DNA of 64,000 nt from Hoeflea phototrophica DFL-43 (GTDB lineage Bacteria; Pseudomonadota; Alphaproteobacteria; Rhizobiales; Rhizobiaceae): contig NZ_CM002917.1 in the NCBI RefSeq assembly GCF_000154705.2, positions 1,072,461 to 1,136,460 of the forward strand, in the 5' to 3' direction. Shown here piece after piece: positions 29,197 to 37,984 of the stretch. The position numbers were made by a program, and so were the translations under genes. Numbering within the stretch: the stretch's first letter is position 1; every line of letters starts with the position of its first letter. A model generated the notes under the pieces. That model had not been told where the DNA came from and did not search any database. It worked only from the letters and a program-made list of their open reading frames with translations.

Positions 29197-30023
29197 TAAG
29201 ACGCAGCCTCCGTTTGTTTGTGTTTTGCGGATTTGGATGAGCCAGTCTGGTCCGGAGTGCGTTGCTGGAGCCGCAGCCGCGACACGCGCTCCCAGTCGCC
29301 GGACCGTTCGGCGTCGGTCATCGCCTTGGCAACAAAATCGATATGCGCCTGCGCCGCCCTGCGCCCTGCCTCCGGATTGCCTTTCATAACGGCATCATAG
29401 ATTGCCAGATGCTGCTCAAGCAGTTTCTCCCGGGCGCCAGGAAGATTGTAGACCATGGCGCGATTGTAGAACACCCCTTCGGCCAGAAGCCGGTAGCAGG
29501 AGCGAAGCGTGTGCAGCAGGATGATGTTGTGTGCGCATTCGCCGATCGCGCTGTGGAACTCCACGTCGATCGCAGCCTCTTCCTCGAAATCGTCTTTCTG
29601 GTGGGCGGCCTTCATCGCCGTCACGATCCGGGTCAGCAGCGCCTTGTCTGCTTCGGTAGCGCGGCGTGCGGCGAATTCCGCCGTAATGCCTTCCATCTCG
29701 CGCCGGTATTCGAGGTAATCGAGCGTTGCTTTCTGGTGCCGCGCGATCAGCTCCATCACCGGGCGTGTGAACACCTGGCCGATAACGTCTGAAACAAATG
29801 TGCCGCCGCCATGCTGGGTGTTGAGCAGGCCACGTCCTTCCAGCACCTTCAGCGCTTCGCGAAGGATGGGTCGCGAAACATCGAACTGCTTGGCCAACTC
29901 GCGTTCTCCCGGCAGCTTGTCGCCAACCCGCAGAATGCCCTCGAGAACCAGAACTTCGATCTGGTGAACCACTTCATCAGCCGTCCGGCTGTGCGCTATC
30001 CGTGCGAAAATGTCGGTTGGCAT
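29196..30023 (-). CDS. FadR/GntR-type regulator of the lut operon
   Basis: This 275-aa transcription factor has the GntR winged helix (KLPGERELAKQFDVSRPILR at about 42-61) and a C-terminal FCD ligand domain with helices at about 95-235. It is first in the lut operon, so autoregulation and response to L-lactate, as for LldR or LutR, is the natural inference. The ATG at 30023 follows GGGAAAGG; a frame upstream to 30062 has no better start. A Gln/Ser-rich C-terminal tail of about 25 residues is not conserved. The symbol is withheld because several similar names are in use. Confidence 0.88.
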   Translation of the reverse strand: MPTDIFARIAHSRTADEVVHQIEVLVLEGILRVGDKLPGERELAKQFDVSRPILREALKVLEGRGLLNTQHGGGTFVSDVIGQVFTRPVMELIARHQKATLDYLEYRREMEGITAEFAARRATEADKALLTRIVTAMKAAHQKDDFEEEAAIDVEFHSAIGECAHNIILLHTLRSCYRLLAEGVFYNRAMVYNLPGAREKLLEQHLAIYDAVMKGNPEAGRRAAQAHIDFVAKAMTDAERSGDWERVSRLRLQQRTPDQTGSSKSAKHKQTEAAS

Positions 30024-30175
30024 AGGCCTTTCCCGTCCTTTTAATTGACGCGACCGTATCAAGCGGCGGGAAAGGTGGTCAATAATTTTATCCAGTTTGT
30101 GTCAAGTTTCCGCGCCAGGCGCAAAAACTGGTAACGAGGTGAATGCAAATTTTCTGGCGGCTTGCTTGGCCGTTT

Positions 30176-31192
30176 TTACTCTGCCGCGTCAACACGGCGA
30201 TTGCTGCTGCCCTCACTCCCGGTCGCGCCAGACTTTGGGGCGTGATTTTCGGTTGACGGAGCAGCTACGGCTGCGCCGGCACGCGGATCTCTGTCCCGCT
30301 GATCCCAATAGGGCACGGGACCATACAAATCCGCCAGGTAATCAATAAACACTCTCACTTTGGCGGGCAGGAACCGGCGGCTGGCATAGACGGCATGAAT
30401 GGCGACATTGCGCGATCCTTCATAGGCGGGAAGCACCTGGACCAGTCGGCCGTCGGAGAGTTCGGCGCCGATATCCCAAGTCGATCTGAGCGCGATTCCC
30501 ACACCGCCGATCACCGCCTCGCGAACCACTTCGCTTGAGTTGGTCTGCAACGGTCCGGTCGGCCGGTGGATCATGGATCCGCTGGGCCCTTCAAGCTTCC
30601 ACGGGTCGTTGTTGTGTGGCGAAAGACAGACATGGCGCTCGAGATCCTCGAAGCTGTCCGGATTGCCGTTGCGCCGGATGTAATCAGCTGCGGCCACCAG
30701 AATTCGCCGCACTGGTGCCAATTTCCGCGCCACCAGACTTGAATCGCTCAATTCAGCGATACGGATAGCCAGATCATAGCCATCACCGACGATATCCACG
30801 AATTCGTCATGCAGCGTCAGATTGACGCCGAGATCGGGATTCGCCTGCATGAAAGCATTGATGTGCGGCGCGATGTGCATGCGGCCGAACGAGGTGGGAG
30901 CGGACACCTTGAGCACTCCACGCGCAAGTGCGGAGCGCCTTGAGACGAAGGCCTCGGCTTCTTCGATGCCGGCAAGAATGGCAACTACACGCTCGTAAAA
31001 ACCCTGTCCTGCTTCGGTCAGTGAGATTTGTCGTGTGGTGCGTTGCATCAATCTGGTGCCAAGCCGGTCCTCCAGACGCCTGAGCCTTTTGGAGACCACG
31101 GCCGGCGAAAGGCCCAGTTCACGCCCGGCCGCCGACATCGAGCCGGCAGACACCACACGTGCGAAGATCTCGAGATCTCCCAGATTGTTCAT
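30176..31192 (-). CDS. LysR family regulator, divergent from the glc operon
   Basis: This 338-aa LysR protein has the helix-turn-helix (VVSAGSMSAAGRELGLS, then PAVVSKRLRRLEDRLGTRL) and the CrgA/AaeR-type effector domain (VLKVSAPTSFGRMHIAPHI, DLAIRIAEL). It is divergent from glcD with about 250 bp of AT-rich sequence between the starts, so it may regulate glycolate oxidation, though GlcC of E. coli is a GntR protein. The last 35 residues, after RDPRAGAAVAAPS, are low complexity. The effector is unknown. Confidence 0.9.
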   Translation of the reverse strand: MNNLGDLEIFARVVSAGSMSAAGRELGLSPAVVSKRLRRLEDRLGTRLMQRTTRQISLTEAGQGFYERVVAILAGIEEAEAFVSRRSALARGVLKVSAPTSFGRMHIAPHINAFMQANPDLGVNLTLHDEFVDIVGDGYDLAIRIAELSDSSLVARKLAPVRRILVAAADYIRRNGNPDSFEDLERHVCLSPHNNDPWKLEGPSGSMIHRPTGPLQTNSSEVVREAVIGGVGIALRSTWDIGAELSDGRLVQVLPAYEGSRNVAIHAVYASRRFLPAKVRVFIDYLADLYGPVPYWDQRDRDPRAGAAVAAPSTENHAPKSGATGSEGSSNRRVDAAE

Positions 31193-31443
31193 TCTCGCTC
31201 ATCTCCCGTTTGCAAGTCGATCTATGCTCATCCCTAAAGGTCTACGCAGGTTTGACCGGTTTGGATCATCAGCGAGGTCTGTTCAGCGGACCCTGTTCGG
31301 TTTGTCAGGGCCAAAGGCTGCGTTCATGGTTGTGTCCAATCCGATTTCGCATTGCCGCCGTGTGGATAAAGTGGTAAATAAAAAATACCAGTCGTTCATG
31401 TCGGGCCAGGATCAGCCTGCAGTTGAGCGCAAGGGAGGATAGC

Positions 31444-32937
31444 ATGACAGACCTGATTGCCTTTCTGGAACCCAGCCGCTCAGTGATTGACCGCCGGCCG
31501 ACGATCATTGCGGATCTGGCCGAATTGCTGCCCGAAGGCTGCCTGATCACCGAAGAGCGCGAGCTTGTTCCCTTTGATACGGATGCTTTCGTATCCTACA
31601 GGCGCATGCCGCTTGCAGTGGTGCTTCCCGAAACCACCGCGCAGGTGGCTGCGGTGATGAAATACTGCAACGACAATGCCATCCCGGTGATTCCGCGCGG
31701 AGCCGGCACATCGCTGTCGGGCGGTGCGATCCCGCAGGAAGACGCCGTGGTGATCGGCGTTTCGAAAATGAACCAGATTGTCGAGGTCGATTATCCCAAC
31801 CGGACTGCAGTGGTACAGGCCGGAGTGACCAACATCTCGATCAGCCAGTCGGTGGATGCTGACGGATTTTTCTATGCGCCTGATCCCAGCTCGCAATTGG
31901 CCTGCACCATCGGCGGCAACATCGGCATGAATTCCGGCGGCGCCCACTGCCTCAAATACGGTGTGACCACCAACAATCTCTTGGGCGTCAAGATGGTCAT
32001 GTTCGACGGCTCGATTGTTGAAATCGGCGGCAAGGCGCTCGATTCTGCGGGTTACGATCTGCTCGGCCTGATCTGTGGCTCTGAAGGGCAGCTGGGCATC
32101 GTCACCGAAGCCACGGTGCGCCTGCTTGCAAAGCCCGAGGGCGCGCGCCCGGTGCTGTTCGGATTCGAAAGCTCTGTTGCCGCTGGCGCCTGTGTCACCG
32201 AGATCATCGGCTCTGGCATTATTCCGGTGGCGATCGAATTCATGGACAAGCCCGCCATCGAGATCTGCGAAGCCTTCGCCCAGGCGGGATACCCGATGGA
32301 CGTCGAGGCGCTGCTGATTGTCGAGGTTGAAGGCTCCGACGCCGAGATGGATGCGATGCTCGCGCGGATCATCGAGATTGCCCGCAAGCACGCTGTCAAG
32401 ACGATCAAGGAAAGCCAGTCCGCCACCGAAGCCGCGTTGATCTGGAAAGGCCGCAAGTCGGCCTTTGGCGCCACCGGCCGCATTGCCGACTACATCTGCA
32501 TGGATGGCACCGTGCCGCTCGGACAATTGTCCCATGTTCTGGAAAAGACCTCCGAGATCATCGATCACTACGGCCTGCGCGTCGCCAATGTGTTTCATGC
32601 CGGCGACGGCAACATGCATCCGCTCATCCTGTTCGATGCCAATGATCCGGAGGAGAGCATGAAGGCGGAAATGGCCGGCAACGACATTCTCAAGCTCTGC
32701 GTCGATGCCGGCGGCTGCCTGACTGGAGAGCATGGCGTTGGCATCGAAAAGCGTGACCTGATGCGTCACCAGTACACCGACGCCGATCTGGCGCAGCAGA
32801 TGCGGGTCCGCGCCGCCTTTGATCCTCAGTGGATCCTCAACCCTTCCAAAGTGTTTCCGCTCGAGCGCCGCAATGGCAGCCAGCCCGGCGATCCCGTTCC
32901 AGACGCGGCTGCAGCCCCGGGAAAGACAGCAGCATGA
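31444..32937 (+). CDS. glcD: Glycolate oxidase FAD subunit
   Basis: GlcD is the FAD-linked catalytic subunit of glycolate oxidase, converting glycolate to glyoxylate and passing electrons to the membrane quinone pool. The 497-aa protein has the FAD_binding_4 domain (PRGAGTSLSGGAIP near 85-98; GGNIGMNSGGAHCLKYG near 157-173) and the FAD-oxidase C domain with NVFHAGDGNMHPLILF and GEHGVGIEKRDLM. The ATG at 31444 follows GGGAGGATAGC. It overlaps glcE by ATGA. Confidence 0.95.
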   Translation: MTDLIAFLEPSRSVIDRRPTIIADLAELLPEGCLITEERELVPFDTDAFVSYRRMPLAVVLPETTAQVAAVMKYCNDNAIPVIPRGAGTSLSGGAIPQEDAVVIGVSKMNQIVEVDYPNRTAVVQAGVTNISISQSVDADGFFYAPDPSSQLACTIGGNIGMNSGGAHCLKYGVTTNNLLGVKMVMFDGSIVEIGGKALDSAGYDLLGLICGSEGQLGIVTEATVRLLAKPEGARPVLFGFESSVAAGACVTEIIGSGIIPVAIEFMDKPAIEICEAFAQAGYPMDVEALLIVEVEGSDAEMDAMLARIIEIARKHAVKTIKESQSATEAALIWKGRKSAFGATGRIADYICMDGTVPLGQLSHVLEKTSEIIDHYGLRVANVFHAGDGNMHPLILFDANDPEESMKAEMAGNDILKLCVDAGGCLTGEHGVGIEKRDLMRHQYTDADLAQQMRVRAAFDPQWILNPSKVFPLERRNGSQPGDPVPDAAAAPGKTAA

Positions 32938-34163
32938 GCGAGCCAGGAATCCAGTATCCCGAAACAGACGATGAGGTCGCCCGCATCGTATCCGAGGCGT
33001 GCGCTAACCGCAGGCCGATCGAGATCCGCGGTGGTGGCACGAAGCGCGGCTATGGCAGGCCATTGCAGGTCGCTTCGGCGCTGTCAGTGGAAAAGCTCTC
33101 CGGCATCACCAATTACGATCCGTCCGAACTGGTGATGGCCGCGCGCGCCGGGACCCCGCTTGAGGAGATTGAAGCAGCCCTTGCGCTCAACAAGCAGATG
33201 CTGACCTTCGAGCCGATGGACCACCGTCCGCTTCTGGGCGCCAGCGGTGTCCCCACCATCGGCGGCGTTTTCGCGGGCAACATCTCGGGCCCTCGGCGAA
33301 TTTCCGCTGGGGCCGCGCGCGACAGCCTATTGGGTGTTCGCTTCGTCAATGGCTCAGGCGAAATCATCAAGAGCGGCGGCCGGGTGATGAAGAACGTCAC
33401 CGGTCTCGATCTGGTCAAGCTGATGGCCGGCTCCTGGGGCACGCTGGGAGTGCTCTGCGAGGTCATCTTCAAGGTTTTGCCGCGACCCGAGACCATGGCC
33501 ACCATTGTGGTCAAAGGACTCAATGATGCACAAGCCGCAGAAGCCATGGCGGCTGCGATGGGAATGTCTGTCGAGGTTTCAGGTGCCGCGCATCTGCCCG
33601 AAAGCGTTGTCCACAAGATCGCTGATGGTGCTCTGAAGGGCGGTCCTGCAACGGTTCTGCGGCTCGAGGGCCTTGAGCCGTCTGTCGCGGTGCGCAGGGA
33701 GCGGTTGGTCGAAGAAATGCACCGCCGCGGCGAAGTCTCGGTGCTGGATGCTGACGCGACAACCTCGGTGTGGCGCGACATTCGCGATGTCAAACCCTTT
33801 GCCGGTGCCAGTGCTGGCGTTAGCGTCAAACCGGTATGGCGCGTCTCGGTCGCTCCCTCCGCCGGTCATCAACTTGTTGCCGCGTTGCGGCTCAAGACCG
33901 GCGTCGATGCCTTTTTTGACTGGCAGGGAGGTCTCGTCTGGCTTCAGATGGAAGCCGACCCGGAGGCCGATCTGGTTCGCAAATACATCAAGGCGTTGGG
34001 CGGTGGTCATGCCACGCTGGTGCGCGCCGATGCCGCGACGCGCGCTGCCGTTCCGGTGTTCGAGCCGCAACCTGCGGCACTCGAAGCTCTCACCAAGCGG
34101 ATTAAGGAGCAGTTTGATCCCCGTGCCATTCTCAATCCCGGACGGATGTCTTCGGCGGTGTGA
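32934..34163 (+). CDS. glcE: Glycolate oxidase FAD-binding subunit
   Basis: GlcE is the second flavin-binding subunit of glycolate oxidase. The 409-aa protein has a FAD_binding_4 domain (EIRGGGTKRGYGRP near 29-42, and PTIGGVFAGNISGPRRISAG near 106-125, then GRVMKNVTGLDLVKL) and ends in the typical IKEQFDPRAILNPGRM. It lacks the large C-terminal domain of GlcD, as expected. The ATG at 32934 overlaps the glcD stop. It is followed by a small membrane protein before glcF. Confidence 0.94.
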   Translation: MSEPGIQYPETDDEVARIVSEACANRRPIEIRGGGTKRGYGRPLQVASALSVEKLSGITNYDPSELVMAARAGTPLEEIEAALALNKQMLTFEPMDHRPLLGASGVPTIGGVFAGNISGPRRISAGAARDSLLGVRFVNGSGEIIKSGGRVMKNVTGLDLVKLMAGSWGTLGVLCEVIFKVLPRPETMATIVVKGLNDAQAAEAMAAAMGMSVEVSGAAHLPESVVHKIADGALKGGPATVLRLEGLEPSVAVRRERLVEEMHRRGEVSVLDADATTSVWRDIRDVKPFAGASAGVSVKPVWRVSVAPSAGHQLVAALRLKTGVDAFFDWQGGLVWLQMEADPEADLVRKYIKALGGGHATLVRADAATRAAVPVFEPQPAALEALTKRIKEQFDPRAILNPGRMSSAV

Positions 34164-34201
34164 TAGATTTGAAGTCTCGAGATCAACTTCAGGAGTTCAA
34201 C

Positions 34202-34579
34202 ATGACCAATCAGGATCAGGCACCTGAACCACGCCAGACCGACCGCTGGCTGGAGCCGGGCAAGACCAATCTTCAGGTTATCTACATTCTCTATCTTGCG
34301 AGCTTCGTGATCGGCATCACCGGTCTTGTCGGCATCGTGCTGGCCTATCTCAATCGCGGCAAGTCGGCCCCCTGGCTCGAGAGCCATTACACCTGGGCGA
34401 TCCGCACGTTCTGGATCGGCCTGCTTGGCTCATTCATCAGCTTCGTGCTGTTCTTTCTGGTCATCGGTATGTTCACGATCATTCTGGTCGCAATCTGGTT
34501 CATTGTCCGCATCGTGGTCGGGCTGCAGAAGCTCGGACGCAACGAGCCGATCGCCGATCCGCAAAGCTGGCTGCTCTAG
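34202..34579 (+). CDS. DUF4870-like membrane protein between glcE and glcF
   Basis: This 125-aa protein has three hydrophobic helices: about 24-46 (NLQVIYILYLASFVIGITGL), 66-90 and 93-112. The sequence SHYTWAIRTFWIG after the first helix and the WFIVRIVVGLQKL ending match the DUF4870/YjgN-like small membrane proteins. It follows glcE by 38 bp and precedes glcF by about 90 bp in the same direction, with CAGGAG upstream of the ATG at 34202. Its role in glycolate oxidation, if any, is not established; a membrane anchor for the peripheral GlcDEF complex is a reasonable guess. Confidence 0.8.
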   Translation: MTNQDQAPEPRQTDRWLEPGKTNLQVIYILYLASFVIGITGLVGIVLAYLNRGKSAPWLESHYTWAIRTFWIGLLGSFISFVLFFLVIGMFTIILVAIWFIVRIVVGLQKLGRNEPIADPQSWLL

Positions 34580-34668
34580 ACCTTTCGGCGACCTCTGAAC
34601 GCCAGCGCCGGACATGTCGGGGCTTTTCAGACAAGCTCCATTGTTACAAGACCCGAGGACCGCACCAT

Positions 34669-36009
34669 ATGCAGACCAATTTCACCGCCGAGCAGCTCAA
34701 GGATTCCGGTGTTGCCGAATCCGAGAAGATCCTGCGCAAATGCGTGCATTGCGGTTTCTGCACTGCCACCTGCCCGACCTATGTCACGCTCGGCAACGAA
34801 CTCGACAGTCCACGTGGCCGGATCTATCTGATCAAGGACATGCTGGAGAACGACCGGCCTGCGGACAAGCAGGTGGTCACCCATATCGACCGCTGTCTCT
34901 CATGCCTTGCCTGCATGACCACATGCCCCTCGGGCGTCAACTACATGCATCTGGTCGATCATGCCCGCGCCCATATCGAAAAGACCTATAAGCGGCCCCT
35001 GATGAACCGCATCACCCGTGGCCTGCTCGCCATGGTGCTGCCCTATCCCGGCCGTTTTAGGGCTTCGCTCTATGCGGCGCGGCTGGGCCGGCCCTTTGCC
35101 CCTCTGTTCAAAGCCTTGCCGGGCATGAAGCCGATGGCGGCGATGCTCGAACTCGCGCCATCCTTTGTTCCCGCACAATCGGATGTCGCCAAGCCGGGCG
35201 CCCACCCTGCGAGTGGCGAAAAGCGCGGCCGGGTCGCGATCCTGACGGGGTGCGCCCAGCCCGTTCTCAAGCCCGGCATCAACGAAGCCACGGTCAGGCT
35301 CTTGAACCGCATTGGTGTCGAGGTGGTTGTTCCGGAAGGGGAGGGCTGTTGCGGAGCGCTGGTCCATCACATGGGTCGCGAGCATGACGCTATGGAAGCC
35401 GCACGTCGGAATGTCGATGCCTGGACCCGCCAGATCGATGCAGGCGGCCTGGATGCCATCATCATCACCGCCTCGGGCTGCGGCACCACCATCAAGGATT
35501 ATGGCTACATGCTGCGTGAGGACCCCGACTACGCCGGGAAGGCAGCCCATGTATCGGCGATTGCCAAGGACATCACCGAGTATCTCGCCGGCATCGAGAT
35601 GCCTGAACCGGTCAATGGCGCCGATCTCGTTGTCGCCTATCATTCCGCCTGTTCGATGCAGCATGGCCAGAAGATCACCGTGCAACCCAAAGCGCTGCTC
35701 AAGGCTGCTGGCTTCACCGTCAAGGATCCGCCCGAGGGGCACCTGTGCTGCGGCTCGGCCGGAACCTACAACATCATGCAGCCCGAGATCGCCAGGACGC
35801 TGCGCGACCGCAAGGTCAAGAACATCGAGCGCACCAAGCCCGATCTCATCGCCACAGGCAATATCGGTTGCATGACCCAGATCGCCGGCGGAACAGATAT
35901 CCCGATCATCCACACCGTGGAACTGCTCGACTGGGTCTATGGCGGCGAGAAACCCGCCGGAATGCCCGATGCGCCGGCAAAGGTCCAAAAGCTCGAAGCT
36001 GCCGAATAG
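34669..36009 (+). CDS. glcF: Glycolate oxidase iron-sulfur subunit
   Basis: GlcF passes electrons from GlcDE to the quinone pool through Fe-S clusters. The 446-aa protein has two 4Fe-4S motifs, CVHCGFCTATCPTY near 25-38 and CLSCLACMTTCPSGVNY near 76-92, and two CCG domains with EGCCGALVHHMG near 225-236 and CCGSAGTYNIMQPE near 361-374. Length and order match the family. It completes glcDEF. The last residues are Ala/Pro-rich. A bidirectional terminator follows. Confidence 0.95.
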   Translation: MQTNFTAEQLKDSGVAESEKILRKCVHCGFCTATCPTYVTLGNELDSPRGRIYLIKDMLENDRPADKQVVTHIDRCLSCLACMTTCPSGVNYMHLVDHARAHIEKTYKRPLMNRITRGLLAMVLPYPGRFRASLYAARLGRPFAPLFKALPGMKPMAAMLELAPSFVPAQSDVAKPGAHPASGEKRGRVAILTGCAQPVLKPGINEATVRLLNRIGVEVVVPEGEGCCGALVHHMGREHDAMEAARRNVDAWTRQIDAGGLDAIIITASGCGTTIKDYGYMLREDPDYAGKAAHVSAIAKDITEYLAGIEMPEPVNGADLVVAYHSACSMQHGQKITVQPKALLKAAGFTVKDPPEGHLCCGSAGTYNIMQPEIARTLRDRKVKNIERTKPDLIATGNIGCMTQIAGGTDIPIIHTVELLDWVYGGEKPAGMPDAPAKVQKLEAAE

Positions 36010-36051
36010 AAGCTCCAGATTCAGGCCTACCAGTCAGGTCTCCAGACACAG

Positions 36052-36082
36052 AAAAAGCGGCGTGGTCGACACGCCGCCTTTT
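36052..36082. terminator. Bidirectional terminator between glcF and an L,D-transpeptidase gene
   Basis: GCGGCGTG (36057-36064) and CACGCCGC (36070-36077) form an 8-bp stem around GTCGA. Five A precede it and four T follow after one C, so it can act in both directions between the convergent genes. Confidence 0.85.
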
Positions 36083-36120
36083 GAATTTCATTTAGTCCGG
36101 TTCGGAAATTCCGGCTCCGG

Positions 36121-36771
36121 TCAACCGCCGAAGATGCTGCCAAGAAGGTCCTGTCCGCGGTCAGTGTAAAGCTTGTCGGCGCCCCGGCCGCTGGGGCCGA
36201 TCACGATCACCTTGGAGCCGACATCGGCACGCTTGTAGAGATGCTCGACATCCTTGTTCATCATCCGGATGCAGCCCGACGACATGTTCTGTCCGATGGT
36301 CCAGGGCTGGTTGGTGCCGTGGATGCGGAAAATCGTGTCGCGCCCGCCCCTGTAGAGATAGAGCGCCCGGGCACCGAGCGGATTGTTCGGTCCACCCTTC
36401 ATGTAGGCGGGCAGAATCCGGCCCTTGCGGCGTTCGCGTGCGATCATTGTTGCCGGTGGGCGCCAGCTTGGCCATTCGGCCTTGCGTCCGACCTTCACGG
36501 TGCCGGACCACCCGAAGCCTTCACGGCCCACGCCGACGCCATAGCGGGTCGCGCGGTTGTTGCCTTCGACATAGTAGAGATACTTGGTGTTGGTATCGAC
36601 GATGATGGTGCCGGGCTTTTCATTGGTCTGAAAGCGGACCTTCTTGCGCCAATATTTGGATTTTGGCTTCTTTGACTGGGTTTGAGCCGACGCCGGCTCC
36701 GCAAGCGGCGCAAGCAGAATTGCGCTTGCACCCGCAGTCAGCATGAAACGTCGTGATATGCGATTGGACAT
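36121..36771 (-). CDS. Exported L,D-transpeptidase (YkuD domain), copy 1
   Basis: This 216-aa protein should cross-link peptidoglycan or attach proteins to it. The N-terminus RISRRFMLTAGASAILLAP with an SRRF stretch looks like a Tat or Sec signal, cleaved near ASA/Q. The YkuD domain holds the HGTNQPWTIGQ stretch and the catalytic motif MSSGCIRMMNKDV, with the Cys in SGC and the preceding His in IHGTNQP. The ATG at 36771 has GAGGGGAA upstream. A second, closely related gene lies just upstream at 36951-37721. Confidence 0.92.
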   Translation of the reverse strand: MSNRISRRFMLTAGASAILLAPLAEPASAQTQSKKPKSKYWRKKVRFQTNEKPGTIIVDTNTKYLYYVEGNNRATRYGVGVGREGFGWSGTVKVGRKAEWPSWRPPATMIARERRKGRILPAYMKGGPNNPLGARALYLYRGGRDTIFRIHGTNQPWTIGQNMSSGCIRMMNKDVEHLYKRADVGSKVIVIGPSGRGADKLYTDRGQDLLGSIFGG

Positions 36772-36885
36772 TGCCCTGATTTCCCCTCTTGGCTGGTTCG
36801 GCCTTGATGCGAAAGGTACCATTGATTTTGAGGGGATCAACCGTTTGTGCGAGCAAAGTCATAACGTGTTTGTGATCAATGCAAC

Positions 36886-36918
36886 AAAAACGGCCCGGGA
36901 TTTGTTCCCGGGCCGTTT
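36886..36918 (-). terminator. Rho-independent terminator of the upstream L,D-transpeptidase gene
   Basis: AAACGGCCCGGGA (36888-36900) pairs perfectly with TCCCGGGCCGTTT (36906-36918) around TTTGT. On the minus strand the stem is followed by a T-run (A5 at 36886-36890 on the plus strand), so it ends the transcript of the gene at 36951-37721. Confidence 0.93.
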
Positions 36919-36950
36919 GTCTGCAGTAGTGAGAAAGCACTGCGCCGCAG

Positions 36951-37721
36951 CTAGATCACGATCACCTTGGCGCCAACTTTGGCGCGCTCATAAAGTTCGG
37001 TGACATCCTCGTTGCGCATCCGGATGCAGCCCGAAGAGACCGCTTGGCCAATTGTCCAGGGCTGATTGGTGCCGTGAATGCGGTAAAGTGTCGAGCCGAG
37101 ATAAAGTGCGCGTGCGCCCAGCGGATTGTCCGGGCCGCCTTTCATATGGGCCGGCAGGATCCGGCCTTCCTGCTCGCGAACACGCTTGATCATTGAAGCC
37201 GGTGGTCGCCAATCCGGCCACTCCGCCTTGCGGGTGATCCGCTCGGTGCCGCTCCAGGCGTGGCCTTGCTTGCCCACGCCGACGCCGTAGCGCCGCGCCT
37301 GGCCGTTGCCCATGACGTGGTACAGGAACCGTTCATGGGTGTTGATAATGATGGTGCCGGGCTTTTCGCCGCCATTGTAGGCAACCGTTTGCGGCAGAAA
37401 CTGGGGGGCAAGCTGACGGGCCGGTTTTGGTTTGACCCGCGGAGCGGCTGCTGCTGCGACCTGCGTTGCCCGCCGTGGCTGTTCGGACAGCGAGCGCTGC
37501 TGGCGGACCACCGTGCGCGGCTGCTGCGGTTTGGTCCGGTAAACAACCCCACCGCGTGGCGCGGCCTGGCCACCAAGCTGCATCACCCATGGGGCTGAGA
37601 GATCCGGGCTCAGCACTACCGGCGGGCGTTGGCCGTAACGGTCGTTGGCAGTTGCGGGAGCGGTGAAAGCAGCAAGGCTCAAAGCCGCACTGGAGACAAG
37701 CACAGGCAGAATTCTCTTCAT
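36951..37721 (-). CDS. Exported L,D-transpeptidase (YkuD domain), copy 2
   Basis: This 256-aa paralogue of the adjacent enzyme has a Sec-type signal (LPVLVSSAALSLAAFTAPATA) followed by a Pro/Arg/Gln-rich linker of about 90 residues absent from copy 1. The YkuD domain then matches copy 1 closely: EKPGTIIINTHERFLYHVMG, RYGVGVGKQGHAWSGT, IHGTNQPWTIGQ and SSGCIRMRNEDVTELYERA with the catalytic Cys in SGC. A strong terminator separates it from copy 1, so the two are expressed separately. Confidence 0.93.
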   Translation of the reverse strand: MKRILPVLVSSAALSLAAFTAPATANDRYGQRPPVVLSPDLSAPWVMQLGGQAAPRGGVVYRTKPQQPRTVVRQQRSLSEQPRRATQVAAAAAPRVKPKPARQLAPQFLPQTVAYNGGEKPGTIIINTHERFLYHVMGNGQARRYGVGVGKQGHAWSGTERITRKAEWPDWRPPASMIKRVREQEGRILPAHMKGGPDNPLGARALYLGSTLYRIHGTNQPWTIGQAVSSGCIRMRNEDVTELYERAKVGAKVIVI

Positions 37722-37984
37722 CGGACGGACCCCTTACGTTTCGTCACAATTGGGCCAGACACCAACCTGCTGATCATGAAGATGACCACAGGAAGGCTCT
37801 GGTTTCGCGATCATGCTGGGGCAGCAGTGGAATCAATTGGTGAATCACGACCGATTAAATGCGCGCTTTGCGGGAAAGCTTCTCTTAGGGTTATCGCCTG
37901 CTTGCCAAACGCGGTGAACGTCCGCTTAATTGCCCGCGATTCCCGGTTAACCATGTCGAATCGGGGGAATGAGGGAGCAAATCC

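Noticed and set aside
31480-32769. A 429-codon frame opposite glcD
   Set aside because: Antisense to a conserved enzyme; composition typical of a shadow frame.
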